NCBI RefSeq assembly: GCF_900096975.1
Contig: NZ_FMYQ01000023.1
Span: 60,046-124,045 of the forward strand
Origin: Paraburkholderia lycopersici
GTDB lineage: Bacteria > Pseudomonadota > Gammaproteobacteria > Burkholderiales > Burkholderiaceae
Direction: 5' to 3'
Length of the DNA: 64,000 nt
The notes under the pieces were generated by a model. That model saw only the letters and a list, made by a program, of their open reading frames with translations, had not been told where the DNA came from and did not search any database. Shown here piece after piece: positions 51,295 to 60,943 of the stretch. How positions within the stretch are numbered: the first letter of the stretch is position 1; every line of letters begins with the position of its first letter. The translations under genes were made by a program, and so were the position numbers.

Positions 51295-52643
51295 CAGGCT
51301 GTTGAAAAGCACTGCGCCTTGACTTCCGATGCGCTATTTAAAAGGATCGCGCGTGCAATCGATCGCTGATTTTCAGACGAATCGTCGCGAGTGCCCGACT
51401 GGCGAACGGAGCAACTTGCGTGCTGCCACGCAAGAGCCGCGTTTGCGCGGCTCATCGTGTTGCTCCCGCTGATACTGCCGTCAGTATTCGCGCCATTGGG
51501 TCAAGTTGCTTGCCAGCATTGTCAGTTTGAAGTGCTGGTCCACCCGTTTGATACCGCGATACACGGTCTGCCGAATCTTTCCGACGGTCTTGCCCCATCC
51601 GAAATGCTCTTCGATACGTTTGCGCTTGACCTGGCTGATGCCGTAACCGGCGTGCCGCGAGGTTCGACCATCAATGGCACTGCCGCCCCAGCGCTCATCA
51701 TGACGCGCAACGTGGGGCGTCACTTTGCGCGCCCGGCAATCGCGAACGAAGTCACGCGTGTCATACGCCTTGTCGGCTCCGAGCGTTTTGGCATGACGCC
51801 CCGGAACGCAATCGAGCAGACGCAACGCACTCGCGCGTTCGGCAAAACCATCAGCGTGGCTGACGAGCGCACCGACCACCAGACCCGAGCGGTTCTCCAT
51901 CAGCACATGCCCGTGGTAACACAGGATAGCCGGAGAACCACTGCTCTTCCTGAACAGGCGGGCATCGGGATCCGTGCCCGATTCGTGCGTGTCGTTGCTG
52001 CGGCGCCTTCCTTTCCGGTCAGCCTCGGCATTGCGCCCGCCTCCCGCCGGCGGATCGTGCGGGCCGTCCTTCGGCCGGAAACGCTTGTGGCTAGCCCACG
52101 CCTGAATCAGCGTGCCGTCAACCGAGAAGTGCTCGCGCGAAAGCAGGCCTTGCCGGTCCGCCAGGCTCATGACTTCCGTAAAGAACGTTTCAACCACTTC
52201 GTGCTCCAGCAACCGGTCACGGTTCTTCGAGAACACCGAGTGATCCCATACCGTGTCCTCGATGGCCAGTCCGACGAACCAGCGAAACAGCAGGTTGTAA
52301 CGCATCTGTTCCATCAACATCCGCTCGCTGCGCACCGAATAAAATACCTGCAGCAGCAAGGCTCGCAGCAGTTTCTCCGGCGCGATCGACGCGCGACCGC
52401 TGTCCGCATAGATCACGCTGAACAACCCGTTGAGCCGCTTCAGCGCCTGATTTACCAGTAGCCGGACCGGCCGCAACGGATGATCGGCCGGCACGAAGTC
52501 CTCCAGCTTTACTGTCGTGAACAGCGGTTCCTGCATCTCGTCCATTCCACGCATCGCACTCGTCCGACAAAGGCCATGAACACAATATCTCTAACGCATT
52601 GCCCCAAACACCCGCTTACACCGTTACGAAGATCAACAGCCTG
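51295..52643 (-). mobile_element. IS5/IS1182-type insertion sequence with CTAG target duplication
   Basis: A 1349-bp element. The ends are CAGGCTGTTGA (51295-51305) and its exact inverse TCAACAGCCTG (52633-52643). CTAG flanks both ends (51291-51294 and 52644-52647), a target preference typical of IS1182-group elements. One intact transposase gene is inside. It looks complete and possibly active. Confidence 0.85.
51481..52554 (-). CDS. IS5/IS1182-type transposase
   Basis: A 357-residue DDE transposase. It begins near MDEMQEPLFTTVKLEDFVPA, has the N-terminal DUF772-like helix bundle (SERMLMEQMRYNLLFRWFVG), then the catalytic aspartates in HFSVDGTLIQAWAS and LGADKAYDTRDF, and the glutamate in KRIEEHFGWGKTVGKIRQT. 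No frameshift is seen. The first ATG (52554) or one three codons later may be used. Confidence 0.88.
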   Translation of the reverse strand: MRGMDEMQEPLFTTVKLEDFVPADHPLRPVRLLVNQALKRLNGLFSVIYADSGRASIAPEKLLRALLLQVFYSVRSERMLMEQMRYNLLFRWFVGLAIEDTVWDHSVFSKNRDRLLEHEVVETFFTEVMSLADRQGLLSREHFSVDGTLIQAWASHKRFRPKDGPHDPPAGGGRNAEADRKGRRRSNDTHESGTDPDARLFRKSSGSPAILCYHGHVLMENRSGLVVGALVSHADGFAERASALRLLDCVPGRHAKTLGADKAYDTRDFVRDCRARKVTPHVARHDERWGGSAIDGRTSRHAGYGISQVKRKRIEEHFGWGKTVGKIRQTVYRGIKRVDQHFKLTMLASNLTQWREY

Positions 52644-53624
52644 CTAGAACTCACGCGTATCTGCTTTACCAGTCATCCGTGGTCCCTCGCTTTCTTCCCG
52701 AGCCGTTCTCCTGTACTGACCAGGCGCAACCGCCATCACGCGCTTGAATGCATTGCTGAAGGCACTGTCCGAGGTGTACCCGACCGAGGCCGCGGCTTCG
52801 GAGATCGAGGCACCTGCTCGAAGCTCGTGGCTCGCCAGATACATTCGCCATTGGGTCAGATAGGCGAGTGGTGGAACGCCCATCATCTCGCGGAATCGAA
52901 CGGCAAGCGATGTTCTCGACATCCCTGCTTTTTTTGCGAGTTCTTCCAGGCCCCAGTTCCGGGCGGGTTCGCCATGGATGCTGCTGAGCACGACGGCCAG
53001 TCGTTGGTCGCCGAAGCCTTTCAGCCAGCCCTCATCGCCATCGGACGCCTGCGCCAGATAGGCCCGCAATGTCTGAATGAATAGCAGTTGCGCCAGCCCC
53101 GAGATGACGATGGATCGGCCCGGTCGTCGGCCTTTCATTTCCGCAACCAGTTGTTTGAGCAACCAGGCGAGAGGCTCGGCTTCGTCCGTGTTTCCGCGGA
53201 CATGAATAAGTGGCGGCAGCCCCTTCAAGAGCAGCGTTTGCCGATCTGCGTCGATTTTTACTGTGCCGCCCAGCATCGTGAAGTCGCAGCCGTGGCCCAA
53301 CTGATATTGGTTGTCGGCGTCGCGAACGACTGGCGTGGTTGTTGCTCCAGGAATTAAACGCGCAGCGCTGGCCAGGGTCAGCGTGCGGGTGCCGTTTGTG
53401 ATCAGGACATCGCCAGCCTCGACCGGTGCCGGCTCGGACATGCCATCGATCGAGTACCAGCAGCGCCCCTCTGTCACCGCGCAAAACTTGATCGCATCCA
53501 GATTGGCGAAGCGGCGCGCCCAGGTGCCGCCCGCTACGACCCGGCCGGACAAATCGCACTGTGCCTGGAGGAAGTCCAGCAGATCCGATAGGGGGTCGGC
53601 TAACGTAATTGAACTTTCGCGCAT
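52644..53624 (-). CDS. AraC-family transcriptional regulator
   Basis: A 326-residue regulator of the AraC group with cupin-like sensor domain (AraC_N/DUF6597-like, residues about 20-190) and two C-terminal helix-turn-helices: NWGLEELAKKAGMSRTSLAV and ISEAAASVGYTSDSAFSNAF. The stop codon TAG lies in the CTAG duplicated by the neighbouring IS, so the final few residues may be altered from the ancestral protein. It is divergent from the epoxide-hydrolase-like gene with a 129-bp gap and probably regulates it and the SDR genes that follow. Confidence 0.87.
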   Translation of the reverse strand: MRESSITLADPLSDLLDFLQAQCDLSGRVVAGGTWARRFANLDAIKFCAVTEGRCWYSIDGMSEPAPVEAGDVLITNGTRTLTLASAARLIPGATTTPVVRDADNQYQLGHGCDFTMLGGTVKIDADRQTLLLKGLPPLIHVRGNTDEAEPLAWLLKQLVAEMKGRRPGRSIVISGLAQLLFIQTLRAYLAQASDGDEGWLKGFGDQRLAVVLSSIHGEPARNWGLEELAKKAGMSRTSLAVRFREMMGVPPLAYLTQWRMYLASHELRAGASISEAAASVGYTSDSAFSNAFKRVMAVAPGQYRRTAREESEGPRMTGKADTREF

Positions 53625-53753
53625 AAAAAATGAACTGACACGTCTTCTTCGTACACGTTGGACAGCCTACCATGCGATGAGCTAATTCGTTTTCACAGGC
53701 AGGACAGCCGCCGTCCACACGGCGCTCCGCCTGGCGGGACTCCAGGAGGGAAC

Positions 53754-54689
53754 GTGAAGGAATGCAACGTCACTGCAAATGACGTATCGCTGCATGTAAC
53801 CGAATGTGGCGCAGGGCCGGCGGTACTTTTCTGTCACGGTTTTCCTGACACATGGCGTAGCTGGCGTCGTCAGATGGAAGCGGTTTCGGGTGCGGGCTAT
53901 CGCGCGATCGCACTGGACACCCGAGGCTATGGCGAGAGCACCGGTCCTGACGAGGCATCCGCCTATACGGCATTCAATATCGTCGGCGACCTTGTTGCCG
54001 TTCTGGACGCCTTGGCTTGCGAGACGGCGACGCTTGTCGGTCATGACTTCGGCGCTGTCGCGGCGTGGACCGCAGCCCTTATCAGACCCGATCGGTTCCG
54101 CGCGGTCTTCGGCGTGAGCGTGCCGCCGTTTGAATTTGGGGGCGGGAATTTTCTGACGGATTTACGGGAAAAAGGTCTGCACGATTTCTATATGTTCCGG
54201 CAGATGCGGCCCGAAGCCGACAGCGAGTGGGCCGAGGCCAGGAAAACACTGCCGGCCGCTTTCTACTGGACGTCCGGGGAAACGCCGGAAGAAACGCGCT
54301 GGCACCCGATGGACACCAACCGCGGCTTGCTTCGGCCAGCGCCATCCGAATTGCCGGGCTTCGTGAATCCCGCCGACTTCGCCGTCATGGTCAGTCAATT
54401 CGAGCGAAATGGATTCCACCGACCCCTCAACTACTATCGCGCGCTCGGGTGGTATCTCGACATGACGTCGGCATTCTCCGGTTGCAGGATTCAGATCCCG
54501 TCTTTTTTTCTGGTCGGTGCAGCGGACGGCTTGAACGCGCTGCATCCCGTCACGCAGGAAGTCCTGGGAAACGTCCTCGCGGACCTGCGAGGGTTGATTG
54601 AACTGCCGGAAGTCGGCCACTGGCCGCAACTTGAAGCGGCGGGAGACACGAGCGCCGCCCTGCTCGGCTTTTTAGATTCAATCCATTAG
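53754..54689 (+). CDS. Epoxide-hydrolase-like alpha/beta hydrolase
   Basis: A 311-residue hydrolase. The oxyanion motif is HGFPDTWRSW near residue 27, the nucleophile is the aspartate in VGHDFGAVAAW near residue 97, and the late histidine is in VGHWPQLE. HGFP plus an Asp nucleophile indicates soluble epoxide hydrolase or haloalkane dehalogenase; the cap region (FHRPLNYYRALGW) with its tyrosine favours epoxide hydrolase. I use GTG 53754, directly behind AGGAGGGAAC, a near-perfect ribosome site. It begins a run of genes toward SDR and AKR enzymes. Confidence 0.83.
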   Translation: MKECNVTANDVSLHVTECGAGPAVLFCHGFPDTWRSWRRQMEAVSGAGYRAIALDTRGYGESTGPDEASAYTAFNIVGDLVAVLDALACETATLVGHDFGAVAAWTAALIRPDRFRAVFGVSVPPFEFGGGNFLTDLREKGLHDFYMFRQMRPEADSEWAEARKTLPAAFYWTSGETPEETRWHPMDTNRGLLRPAPSELPGFVNPADFAVMVSQFERNGFHRPLNYYRALGWYLDMTSAFSGCRIQIPSFFLVGAADGLNALHPVTQEVLGNVLADLRGLIELPEVGHWPQLEAAGDTSAALLGFLDSIH

Positions 54690-54748
54690 GAGAGCTGTAT
54701 ATCACACACACCAGAGATAAATCTGATTCAAGAAAAGGAGAGGTAACC

Positions 54749-55756
54749 ATGAGCACAATCCAGGCACCCATCGGTTCGGGTTTCAGCCGCGCTTCCACGA
54801 CGGTCGACGTCATCAAGGGTATCGATCTGACCGGCAAGGTCGCCATCGTCACGGGCGGCTATTCGGGCCTCGGCCTCGAAGCTGCACGCACGCTCGCGTC
54901 GGCCGGCGCACGTGTCATCGTGCCGGCGCGTGACGTCGAGCGCGCGCGCAAGGCTATCGCCGGAGTCGGCGGCGGCATGGAGGTCCAGTCGATGGATCTC
55001 ACCGATCCTCTCTCGATCGACAATTTCGCACGCGATTTCGTCGAAACCGGCCTGCCGCTTCACCTGCTCATCAACAACGCCGGCATCATGGCGCTGCCCG
55101 AACTGAAGCGCGATGCGCAGGGCAATGAGCTCCAGCTCTCCACCAACCACCTCGGCCATTTCCGCCTGGCCCTGCGGCTCTGGCCGGCGCTCAAGCGGGC
55201 CGGCGGCGCGCGCGCCGTGTCCGTTTCGTCCGCCGGGCATCGTTTCTCGCCGGTCGTGTTCGACGACATCAATTTCGAGCGCCGCGACTATGAGCCGTTC
55301 AAGGCCTACGGCCAGTCGAAGACGGCGAATATCCTCTTCGCCGTCGGTCTCGATCAGCGTGGCAGGAACGATGGCATTCGCGCGTTCGCGCTCCATCCGG
55401 GCGGCATCGCGGGGACGAATCTCGGCACGCACGTCGGGGTGGAAATGCTGAAGAAGACCGGGTTCGTCGACGAGAACAACCGGCCGGTTGTCGACCTGAG
55501 CCGTGACCTGAAATCGGTGCCGCAGGGCGCAGCCACTCATGTCTGGTGCGCGGTCAGTCCGCAGCTCGAAGGTAAAGGTGGTGTGTTCTGTGCCGATTCG
55601 GACATCACGCCCGTGCTGCCTGATGGCAATTCTCCAGATCTTTCCACCGAAGATCGCACCAATCGCGGCACCGGTGTCCAAGCCTATGCGATCGACCCAG
55701 AAGCGGCCGACAGGCTTTGGCGCATGAGCGAGGAAATCACTGGCGTTTCTATCTGA
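54749..55756 (+). CDS. Short-chain dehydrogenase/reductase (WW-oxidoreductase-like)
   Basis: A 335-residue SDR. The nucleotide-binding motif is VAIVTGGYSGLGLEAARTLA, the structural motif is LINNAGIMALPE, and the catalytic pair is in YGQSKTANILFAV (YxxxK), with Ser in SVSSAGH. The preference for NADP is suggested by a basic residue after the second strand (PARDVERAR). The length and GGIAGTNLG segment resemble retinol-dehydrogenase-like SDRs. Its ATG follows AGGAGAGGTAACC, 60 bp behind the epoxide-hydrolase-like gene, so the two likely form an operon. Confidence 0.85.
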   Translation: MSTIQAPIGSGFSRASTTVDVIKGIDLTGKVAIVTGGYSGLGLEAARTLASAGARVIVPARDVERARKAIAGVGGGMEVQSMDLTDPLSIDNFARDFVETGLPLHLLINNAGIMALPELKRDAQGNELQLSTNHLGHFRLALRLWPALKRAGGARAVSVSSAGHRFSPVVFDDINFERRDYEPFKAYGQSKTANILFAVGLDQRGRNDGIRAFALHPGGIAGTNLGTHVGVEMLKKTGFVDENNRPVVDLSRDLKSVPQGAATHVWCAVSPQLEGKGGVFCADSDITPVLPDGNSPDLSTEDRTNRGTGVQAYAIDPEAADRLWRMSEEITGVSI

Positions 55757-55995
55757 CGTGTCGCGCGGGCGACGACGTTGCGCCAGCCTTTCGATACCGC
55801 CATTCACTGAAGAAAGTAGCGAGGTGAAAGCGGGGTGCCTCGGTATCCCGGCGCTGGTTGTGACGGAACTGGGTGCATCACGCCTGCACGACTGACGCTC
55901 TCCTGGGTGCTCGCGCAACGTTTGGGGATCGTTCCGCAAAGCCTCGCTGCCTGGAGGAAAACCGCCAGGCAGCGGCCATATGGAGTAGTCAGAGT

Positions 55996-56678
55996 ATGAC
56001 GAAAGAATTCACCGGGAAAACGGCACTCGTCACCGGTGGTGGGCCGAACGATGGCAACGCTCCGCGAAGTCGTTGCGGAGATCGAAGCGTCAGGCGGCTA
56101 TGCACGGGCCGTCGTCTGCGACGTTTCCGACGAAGCATTCGTTCGTCACGCAGTGGCCGCTGCGATCGGCGATGCCGGACGTCTTGATTTTGGCGTGAAC
56201 AGTGCGGGTGTGAGTGGGGGCGATGACCTTCGCCCCACAGCCGACTATGCAACCGGGACGTTCGACCGGATCGTTGCGATAGATCTGCGTGGCACGTTCC
56301 TGTCCATGAAATACGAACTCGAACAGATGGCAAGTCAGGGCTTTGGCTCGATTGTCAATCTGGCGTCGGGCGCTGGCCTGGTGAGTGTGCCCGGATTTTC
56401 CGGTTACACGGCGGCCAAACATGGTGTCATTGGCTTGACCAGGACGGCCGCGCTCGATTACGGATCACTGGGCATCCGGGTCAATGCCATCGCGGCCGGT
56501 CTGGTGGCCACGCCGCTCGTTGCGACGGGGCGGTCTGCACGGATTGCCGCCCATCCGCTCGGCACGCATTGCGCAACCCGATGAAATGGCTGAAGCCGTC
56601 GTCTGGCTGTGCTCGGACAGATCCAGTTTCGTGACAGGGACGGCTCTTCCGGTCGATGGTGGTTACACCGCGCGCTGA
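55996..56678 (+). pseudogene. Short-chain dehydrogenase, frameshifted
   Basis: A classical SDR in three frames. It starts MTKEFTGKTALVTGGG, then about 25 residues including the rest of the glycine motif are deleted and the frame shifts near 56050. The middle is good: YARAVVCDVSDEAFVRHAVA, NSAGVSGGDD, GYTAAKHGVIGLTRTAALDY, IRVNAIAAG. A second shift near 56560 leads to PDEMAEAVVWLCSDRSSFVT and ALPVDGGYTAR. It cannot make a working enzyme. Confidence 0.8.
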
Positions 56679-56751
56679 GAGCGGTCGGCAAAAATAGGCG
56701 ACTTACTTTCTGGTAAAGGCCGACGCAGACATATGAAAAGGTTGAGGGTAA

Positions 56752-57195
56752 ATGGCTGATTTTCAATTCAGGCACATAGCGCTTTCGGTCGGCGATCTTT
56801 CGAAGCAGAGAGACTTTTATGCGTCGGCATTTGGCTTCGTCGAAGAGATTGCCAGCATTGAGTTGCCGGAGATGAAGACGCGTTTGATTATTCTCCGCAA
56901 CGGCGCGGGCGCAGAAATCGAACTTGTCGAATGCGCGGAGTCAGTCGCACCGCCGCGCGTCGGGTTGAACGAGGTCGCTCGTCGCCGCGGGTACTTTGCC
57001 TGGGCCCTGGCCGTCAACGATCTTGAAGGCGCGTTCGAGACAGCGGTTTCGTCTGGTGCTGTTGCTGTATCCGCACCGGGCGATGCCGGTCGGCCGGGTG
57101 TTCGCTTCGCCTATCTGCAGGACCCGGAGGGGAATTTTATCGAATTGCTTCAGTTTCGTGAGGCTGGCGTGTCTGAGCGGGCATGTTCGACGTAG
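56752..57195 (+). CDS. VOC-family protein
   Basis: A 147-residue protein with glyoxalase-like modules: FRHIALSVGDLSKQRDFYAS at the start, ELVECAESVAPP in the middle, and VRFAYLQDPEGNFIELLQF at the end, with His and Glu in metal-ligand positions. Start at ATG 56752 behind TTGAGGG. Substrate unknown. It lies between a dead SDR and a live AKR in a region of carbonyl- and epoxide-handling genes. Confidence 0.8.
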   Translation: MADFQFRHIALSVGDLSKQRDFYASAFGFVEEIASIELPEMKTRLIILRNGAGAEIELVECAESVAPPRVGLNEVARRRGYFAWALAVNDLEGAFETAVSSGAVAVSAPGDAGRPGVRFAYLQDPEGNFIELLQFREAGVSERACST

Positions 57196-57401
57196 TAAAC
57201 GAAGTGGCGACCATGAGTTTGGAACGATTGCGCAAATAAAACGAACTCACAAGCATTAACGGTTCAATTCGCCCGCTGTACTGTGTCTACTTGATGGATC
57301 GACTCGATCCCGGTGTCATCGACCGTTTCGCCTGGCGATGTGTCCGCCGAGTTGCACAGCGTGCGCGCATCGACCGAATTCACTGCGACAGGAAAACCAG
57401 C

Positions 57402-58469
57402 ATGCCTCTCAATCATTTTGTCACGCTCGGCCGTTCCGGCCTGCGCGTCAGCCCGTACTGCCTCGGCACCATGACCTTCGGCGAGGACTTCGGTTGGGGC
57501 GCCAGCCCCGAAGAGTCGTTCGCGATGTTCGACGAGTACCGGAATCGCGGCGGCAACTTCGTGGATACGGCCAACGTCTACACCTTCGGCCATTCCGAAC
57601 GGATCGTCGGCGACTATCTCAGGCAGAACAAAGTCCGCCGCGATGAGCTCGTGCTCAGCACGAAGTTCTACTGCAATCTGTTCCCGGGCGATCCGAACGG
57701 CGGCGGGGCCGGCCGCAAGGCGCTCATCCAGCAGTGCGAAGCCTCGCTGAGCCGGCTTCAGACCGATTACATCGACATCTACTGGCTGCACAACTGGGAC
57801 CAGACGGCACCGGTCGAGGAAACCCTGCGCGGTCTTGACGATCTCGTCACCGCCGGCAAGATCCGTTACGTCGGCTTCTCGGACATCCCCGCCTGGAAAA
57901 CGGCCGAGGCGCAGACCATCGCGCTCTTTCGCGGATGGTCGCCGATCATCGCGCTGCAGCTCGAATACTCGCTGCTGGAGCGCACCAGCGAGGGCGAACT
58001 GTTTCCGATGGCGCGGTCGATGGGCATGGGCATCATGCCGTGGTCGCCGCTCAAGAGCGGTTTCCTGAGCGGCAAGTTCCGGCGCGGCGCCCAGGGCCAC
58101 GTCGATACCACGCGCGCCAATATGGTCGGGGTACCGGGCGAGGCAGACTACAACGTCATCGAAGCCGTCGTGGAGGTTGCGTCGGAACTCGGCGTCAGCC
58201 CCGCGTCGGTGGCGCTGGCCTGGGTGCGCTCACAGGCCGGCGTGACGTCCACGCTGATCGGTGCGCGGCGGCTCGATCAACTCAAGAGCAATCTCGATTC
58301 GCTCGAAGTCACGCTGTCCGCCGAACAGATCGGCAAGCTCAGCGTCGTTTCGAGGCCGAAGCTGAATTTCCCGGCCGAGAACAACGACACCCTGGCGCCG
58401 ATGCTCGCTTTCGCGGGCATGACGGTTGACGGAAAAACCGTGCGGTCATTCGAGCGGCTCTCTGCCTGA
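57402..58469 (+). CDS. Aldo/keto reductase
   Basis: A 355-residue NADPH-dependent reductase. The catalytic tetrad is visible: Asp and Tyr in DTANVYTFGHSERIVG, Lys in STKFY, His in IYWLHNWDQ. GVTSTLIGARRLDQLKSNLD near the end binds the cofactor phosphate. It resembles the YghZ/AKR11-like group that reduces aldehydes and methylglyoxal. I start at ATG 57402; an open upstream frame to 57291 does not look like the family. Confidence 0.87.
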   Translation: MPLNHFVTLGRSGLRVSPYCLGTMTFGEDFGWGASPEESFAMFDEYRNRGGNFVDTANVYTFGHSERIVGDYLRQNKVRRDELVLSTKFYCNLFPGDPNGGGAGRKALIQQCEASLSRLQTDYIDIYWLHNWDQTAPVEETLRGLDDLVTAGKIRYVGFSDIPAWKTAEAQTIALFRGWSPIIALQLEYSLLERTSEGELFPMARSMGMGIMPWSPLKSGFLSGKFRRGAQGHVDTTRANMVGVPGEADYNVIEAVVEVASELGVSPASVALAWVRSQAGVTSTLIGARRLDQLKSNLDSLEVTLSAEQIGKLSVVSRPKLNFPAENNDTLAPMLAFAGMTVDGKTVRSFERLSA

Positions 58470-58608
58470 CCAGAACGAAGCAGGTTCGTTGCGCTCGCCA
58501 CGAACCTGTCGCGGCCCGACTTCGCACACACGGTTCGTGCGTCTTCAATCGACGACAAAATGACTTCACGGAAAGCTGTTCGACAACAAGACCGCATTCA
58601 TCGCGGGC

Positions 58609-58848
58609 AGCGGCATGGGCAAGGGCGTCACGCCAGAGCAACTGGCGCTGGCCTGGGTGCTGAAACGATATCCGTGAATCGTTCCGGTTCCCGGTACCAG
58701 GAAACCGTCGCACCTGGACGAGAACATTGCGGCCGCGGCGATTTCGCTGGAAGCGGACGAACTCAGGACGATCGAATCGGTTGCCGCAGCGGCGCTGATC
58801 AAAGACGATCGTTACTACGCGTCCGAAATAGAAAACCTGAATCGTTGA
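58609..58848 (+). pseudogene. Aldo/keto reductase C-terminal remnant
   Basis: In one frame this reads GKGVTPEQLALAWVLKRYP, then a TGA, then IVPVPGTRKPSHLDEN and SLEADELRTIESVA, the last quarter of an AKR of the YdbC/YajO type. The residues just before (FDNKTAFIAGSGMG) look like an SDR start rather than an AKR, so two broken genes may be joined here. Confidence 0.65.
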
Positions 58849-58864
58849 TCGTTTTTTCCCATAA

Positions 58865-60031
58865 ATGAAGCAGGATCGCCAGTCAGATTCATTGACCCGA
58901 GGTGTCGCCGGTCTCACGGCGGGCGTCGCGGCCATCGGTGCGGAAGCACTCGTCATGTCTCCGGTACTCGAAGACATCAGCGCAAGCCTGGGCGCGTCGC
59001 CCGGAACGATCGGCGTCGCCGTGGCCGCTTATGGCTTCGCGCTGACAGTCGCTTCGCCATTGTTCGCACTGTTCGGGCACAAGCTCGATCGCTTGACACT
59101 GATGCTGTCGGGCCTCGCGCTGTTCGTGCTGGCGACGGCCGGGTGTGGCCTTGCACAGGGGCCTGCGTCGCTCGTCGGTGCGCGCGTCGCCTGCGGCATT
59201 GCCGCTGGCGCGTACCTGCCGGCCTGTTACGCGTTCGTGGGCGATGCCATTCCGTATGAACGCCGGGCCAGGGTCATGGGGCGCATCATGTTCGGATGGT
59301 CGCTGTCTCTGGTAATTGGCGTGCCGCTCGGGGGCCTGGTCGGGCAACTGCTAGGCTGGCGGTTTGCTTTTTTTGCCGTGGCGCTCGTGGGGTTGGCTGC
59401 GTTCCTGATGATTGCCGGTTTCAGAAAAGGGACGCAGCAGTCGAGCGCAACCGGATCTGTCGGAGGGGCAGTGCGATGGCCTCTGCCTCGGCCCGTCTGG
59501 GCCGTGTTCGGCATCACTTTTTTCAACATGCTCGGCTTCTACGGCGTCTACACCTACCTGGGAACTGCAGTGCGGAATGCGCAGCATGTCGGGAGCGCAG
59601 GCGCCGCCGCATACGTGCTCTGCTACGGGCTGGGCCTCGCATGCAGCACGCTGCGCGGCGATCTGCTTGATCGGCTCGGCAAGGTACGTCTGCTGGCCGT
59701 CGCGTTACTGCTGCTGTGTCCGCTGCTGGCCTCGCAGGCCATTGCTGTTTCTCATCCGGCTCTGCTGGCGCCCGCGATGTTCGTCTGGGGCGTTTTGCAA
59801 GGCGTGGTGTTGACCGGTATTTCGACCGTGCTGACGCAGCAGGCCGGCGCGACGAAGGGCATGGCAACGGCGCTGAACAGTTCGCTGACTTATCTGGCCG
59901 TGGCAATGGGCGCGACGCTCGGTGGCATTGCTCTCGAACGAGGGCCGGGCTTTGCCGGTATCTGTTTCGTCGCTGCGGGGGCCAGTCTCTTGTCCTGGAT
60001 GCTTTTGCGTGCATCGAGGATTTCAGCGTGA
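58865..60031 (+). CDS. MFS transporter
   Basis: A 388-residue major-facilitator with 12 predicted spans. Between spans 2 and 3 it has GHKLDRLTLMLSG, a variant of the GxLaDrxGrr loop, and it has the drug:H+ antiporter-like RVACGIAAGAYLPACYAFVG. It resembles the AraJ/Bcr-type efflux branch. No binding-protein partner is needed. The gene begins 17 bp after the AKR remnant and overlaps the next, broken gene. Confidence 0.83.
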   Translation: MKQDRQSDSLTRGVAGLTAGVAAIGAEALVMSPVLEDISASLGASPGTIGVAVAAYGFALTVASPLFALFGHKLDRLTLMLSGLALFVLATAGCGLAQGPASLVGARVACGIAAGAYLPACYAFVGDAIPYERRARVMGRIMFGWSLSLVIGVPLGGLVGQLLGWRFAFFAVALVGLAAFLMIAGFRKGTQQSSATGSVGGAVRWPLPRPVWAVFGITFFNMLGFYGVYTYLGTAVRNAQHVGSAGAAAYVLCYGLGLACSTLRGDLLDRLGKVRLLAVALLLLCPLLASQAIAVSHPALLAPAMFVWGVLQGVVLTGISTVLTQQAGATKGMATALNSSLTYLAVAMGATLGGIALERGPGFAGICFVAAGASLLSWMLLRASRISA

Positions 60032-60243
60032 ATCTGCTTCGCTTACTCGCGGCACTACGCGCCGGGGATGCAATTGCTGCTGTGAGTCTCATGGAAGCGC
60101 ACGTCAGGGAATGCCGTGACCGGCTTCTGAAAGCCTTGCGAGAGGGGGCCGTAGTTTCCGTGCGCGCGGGGCGTTGGTTACTTGGATACGAAGGCACCAC
60201 AAGCCAATCCACTGAGCTCGTCATATTCAGGGCGATTTGCTGA
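60028..60243 (+). pseudogene. GntR (FCD-domain) regulator remnant
   Basis: NLLRLLAALRAGDAIAAVSL followed by MEAHVRECRDRLLKALREG is like the last helix pair of the FCD effector domain, ALRAxDaxAAxxxMxxHl. The DNA-binding N-terminus is missing, and the rest is unrelated. It starts inside the MFS stop codon (GTGA). Confidence 0.4.
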
Positions 60244-60594
60244 ACTGTGCTCACAGATGTACGAGGTACTGCTGGCTGGCCGTGCTGTTCACTGACGGGT
60301 GCCTGCATCAAGCTATCGATTAAATCGGCCCAGCGCTGCAGCAGCTTACGTCGCTCATCTAGCAGTAGCGCGCGATTGTAAACACGGCTTACCGTGGAAC
60401 CGACGCTATGTGCTAAGCAGAGTTCGATTACCTCTTGCCAGTACTCTGGCGGCGATAACGGAGCAGCCACGTTTTGCTTCCGTCCGGACAGATGCATAAG
60501 GCAAGCCCGTCCCGTCAGAGAGTAGGTAAGGGCGCTCGCGCGGTTTGGCGACGCGAAATACGACTTCGGACTTTGGTTCGGCGCGTTTGGGCAT
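60240..60594 (-). pseudogene. Tyrosine integrase (P4 type) remnant
   Basis: The minus strand from 60594 begins MPKRAEPKSEVVFRVAKP, then RERPYLLSDGTGL, the DUF4102 N-terminus of P4-type integrases. Homology then breaks and resumes in another frame near 60446 with EYWQEVIELCLAH, NRALLLDERRKLLQRWADLI, the C-terminal end. About 300 residues including the catalytic domain are missing. It marks a former genomic island boundary. Confidence 0.7.
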
Positions 60595-60671
60595 CGCTCG
60601 GCATCTCGATTCCGTGTATACGCAAAAATCGTGGATGCAATCGGTATATGACGGCTGCCCGCGGAAACAAA

Positions 60672-60703
60672 AAACCCCGTAAGACTTTGATCTTACGGGG
60701 TTT
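60672..60703. terminator. Strong hairpin near the integrase remnant
   Basis: AAACCCCGTAAGA-CTTTGA-TCTTACGGGGTTT is a perfect 13-bp stem with A/T-rich ends both ways, typical of a bidirectional terminator. There is no intact gene upstream on either strand; it may have belonged to a lost tRNA or island gene. Confidence 0.6.
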
Positions 60704-60943
60704 CTCGAACTACTTCGACTCTTGCCGGAACATCTCTTGGTGCATGAAGGCGGCCGCTGGGCGCGGAGCGCAAGCTGCTCGCCATCGCTGTACGGTTGGT
60801 TTCGATGCAACGGATGGGCAAGAATTTCACGTTGCGAGAGATCTGTTGATGAAGGGCTTGGTCGGTTGCCAAGAACGGTGAATCGTTCTTGATATTGTAA
60901 CCATTCGTAGTTTTGTCGCATCCTCTGGCTCGTGCCCAATAAA
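60704..60943. other. Gene-free stretch before the MmgE/PrpD promoter
   Basis: About 240 bp, part of a roughly 460-bp region without an intact gene. I see no reading frame with family likeness, no tRNA and no repeat. It probably consists of island remains. Confidence 0.4.

Noticed and set aside
60672..60703. The 13-bp hairpin as an attachment site for the integrase remnant
   Set aside because: It has the symmetric A/T-flanked form of a bidirectional terminator and no second copy was noticed in the window.
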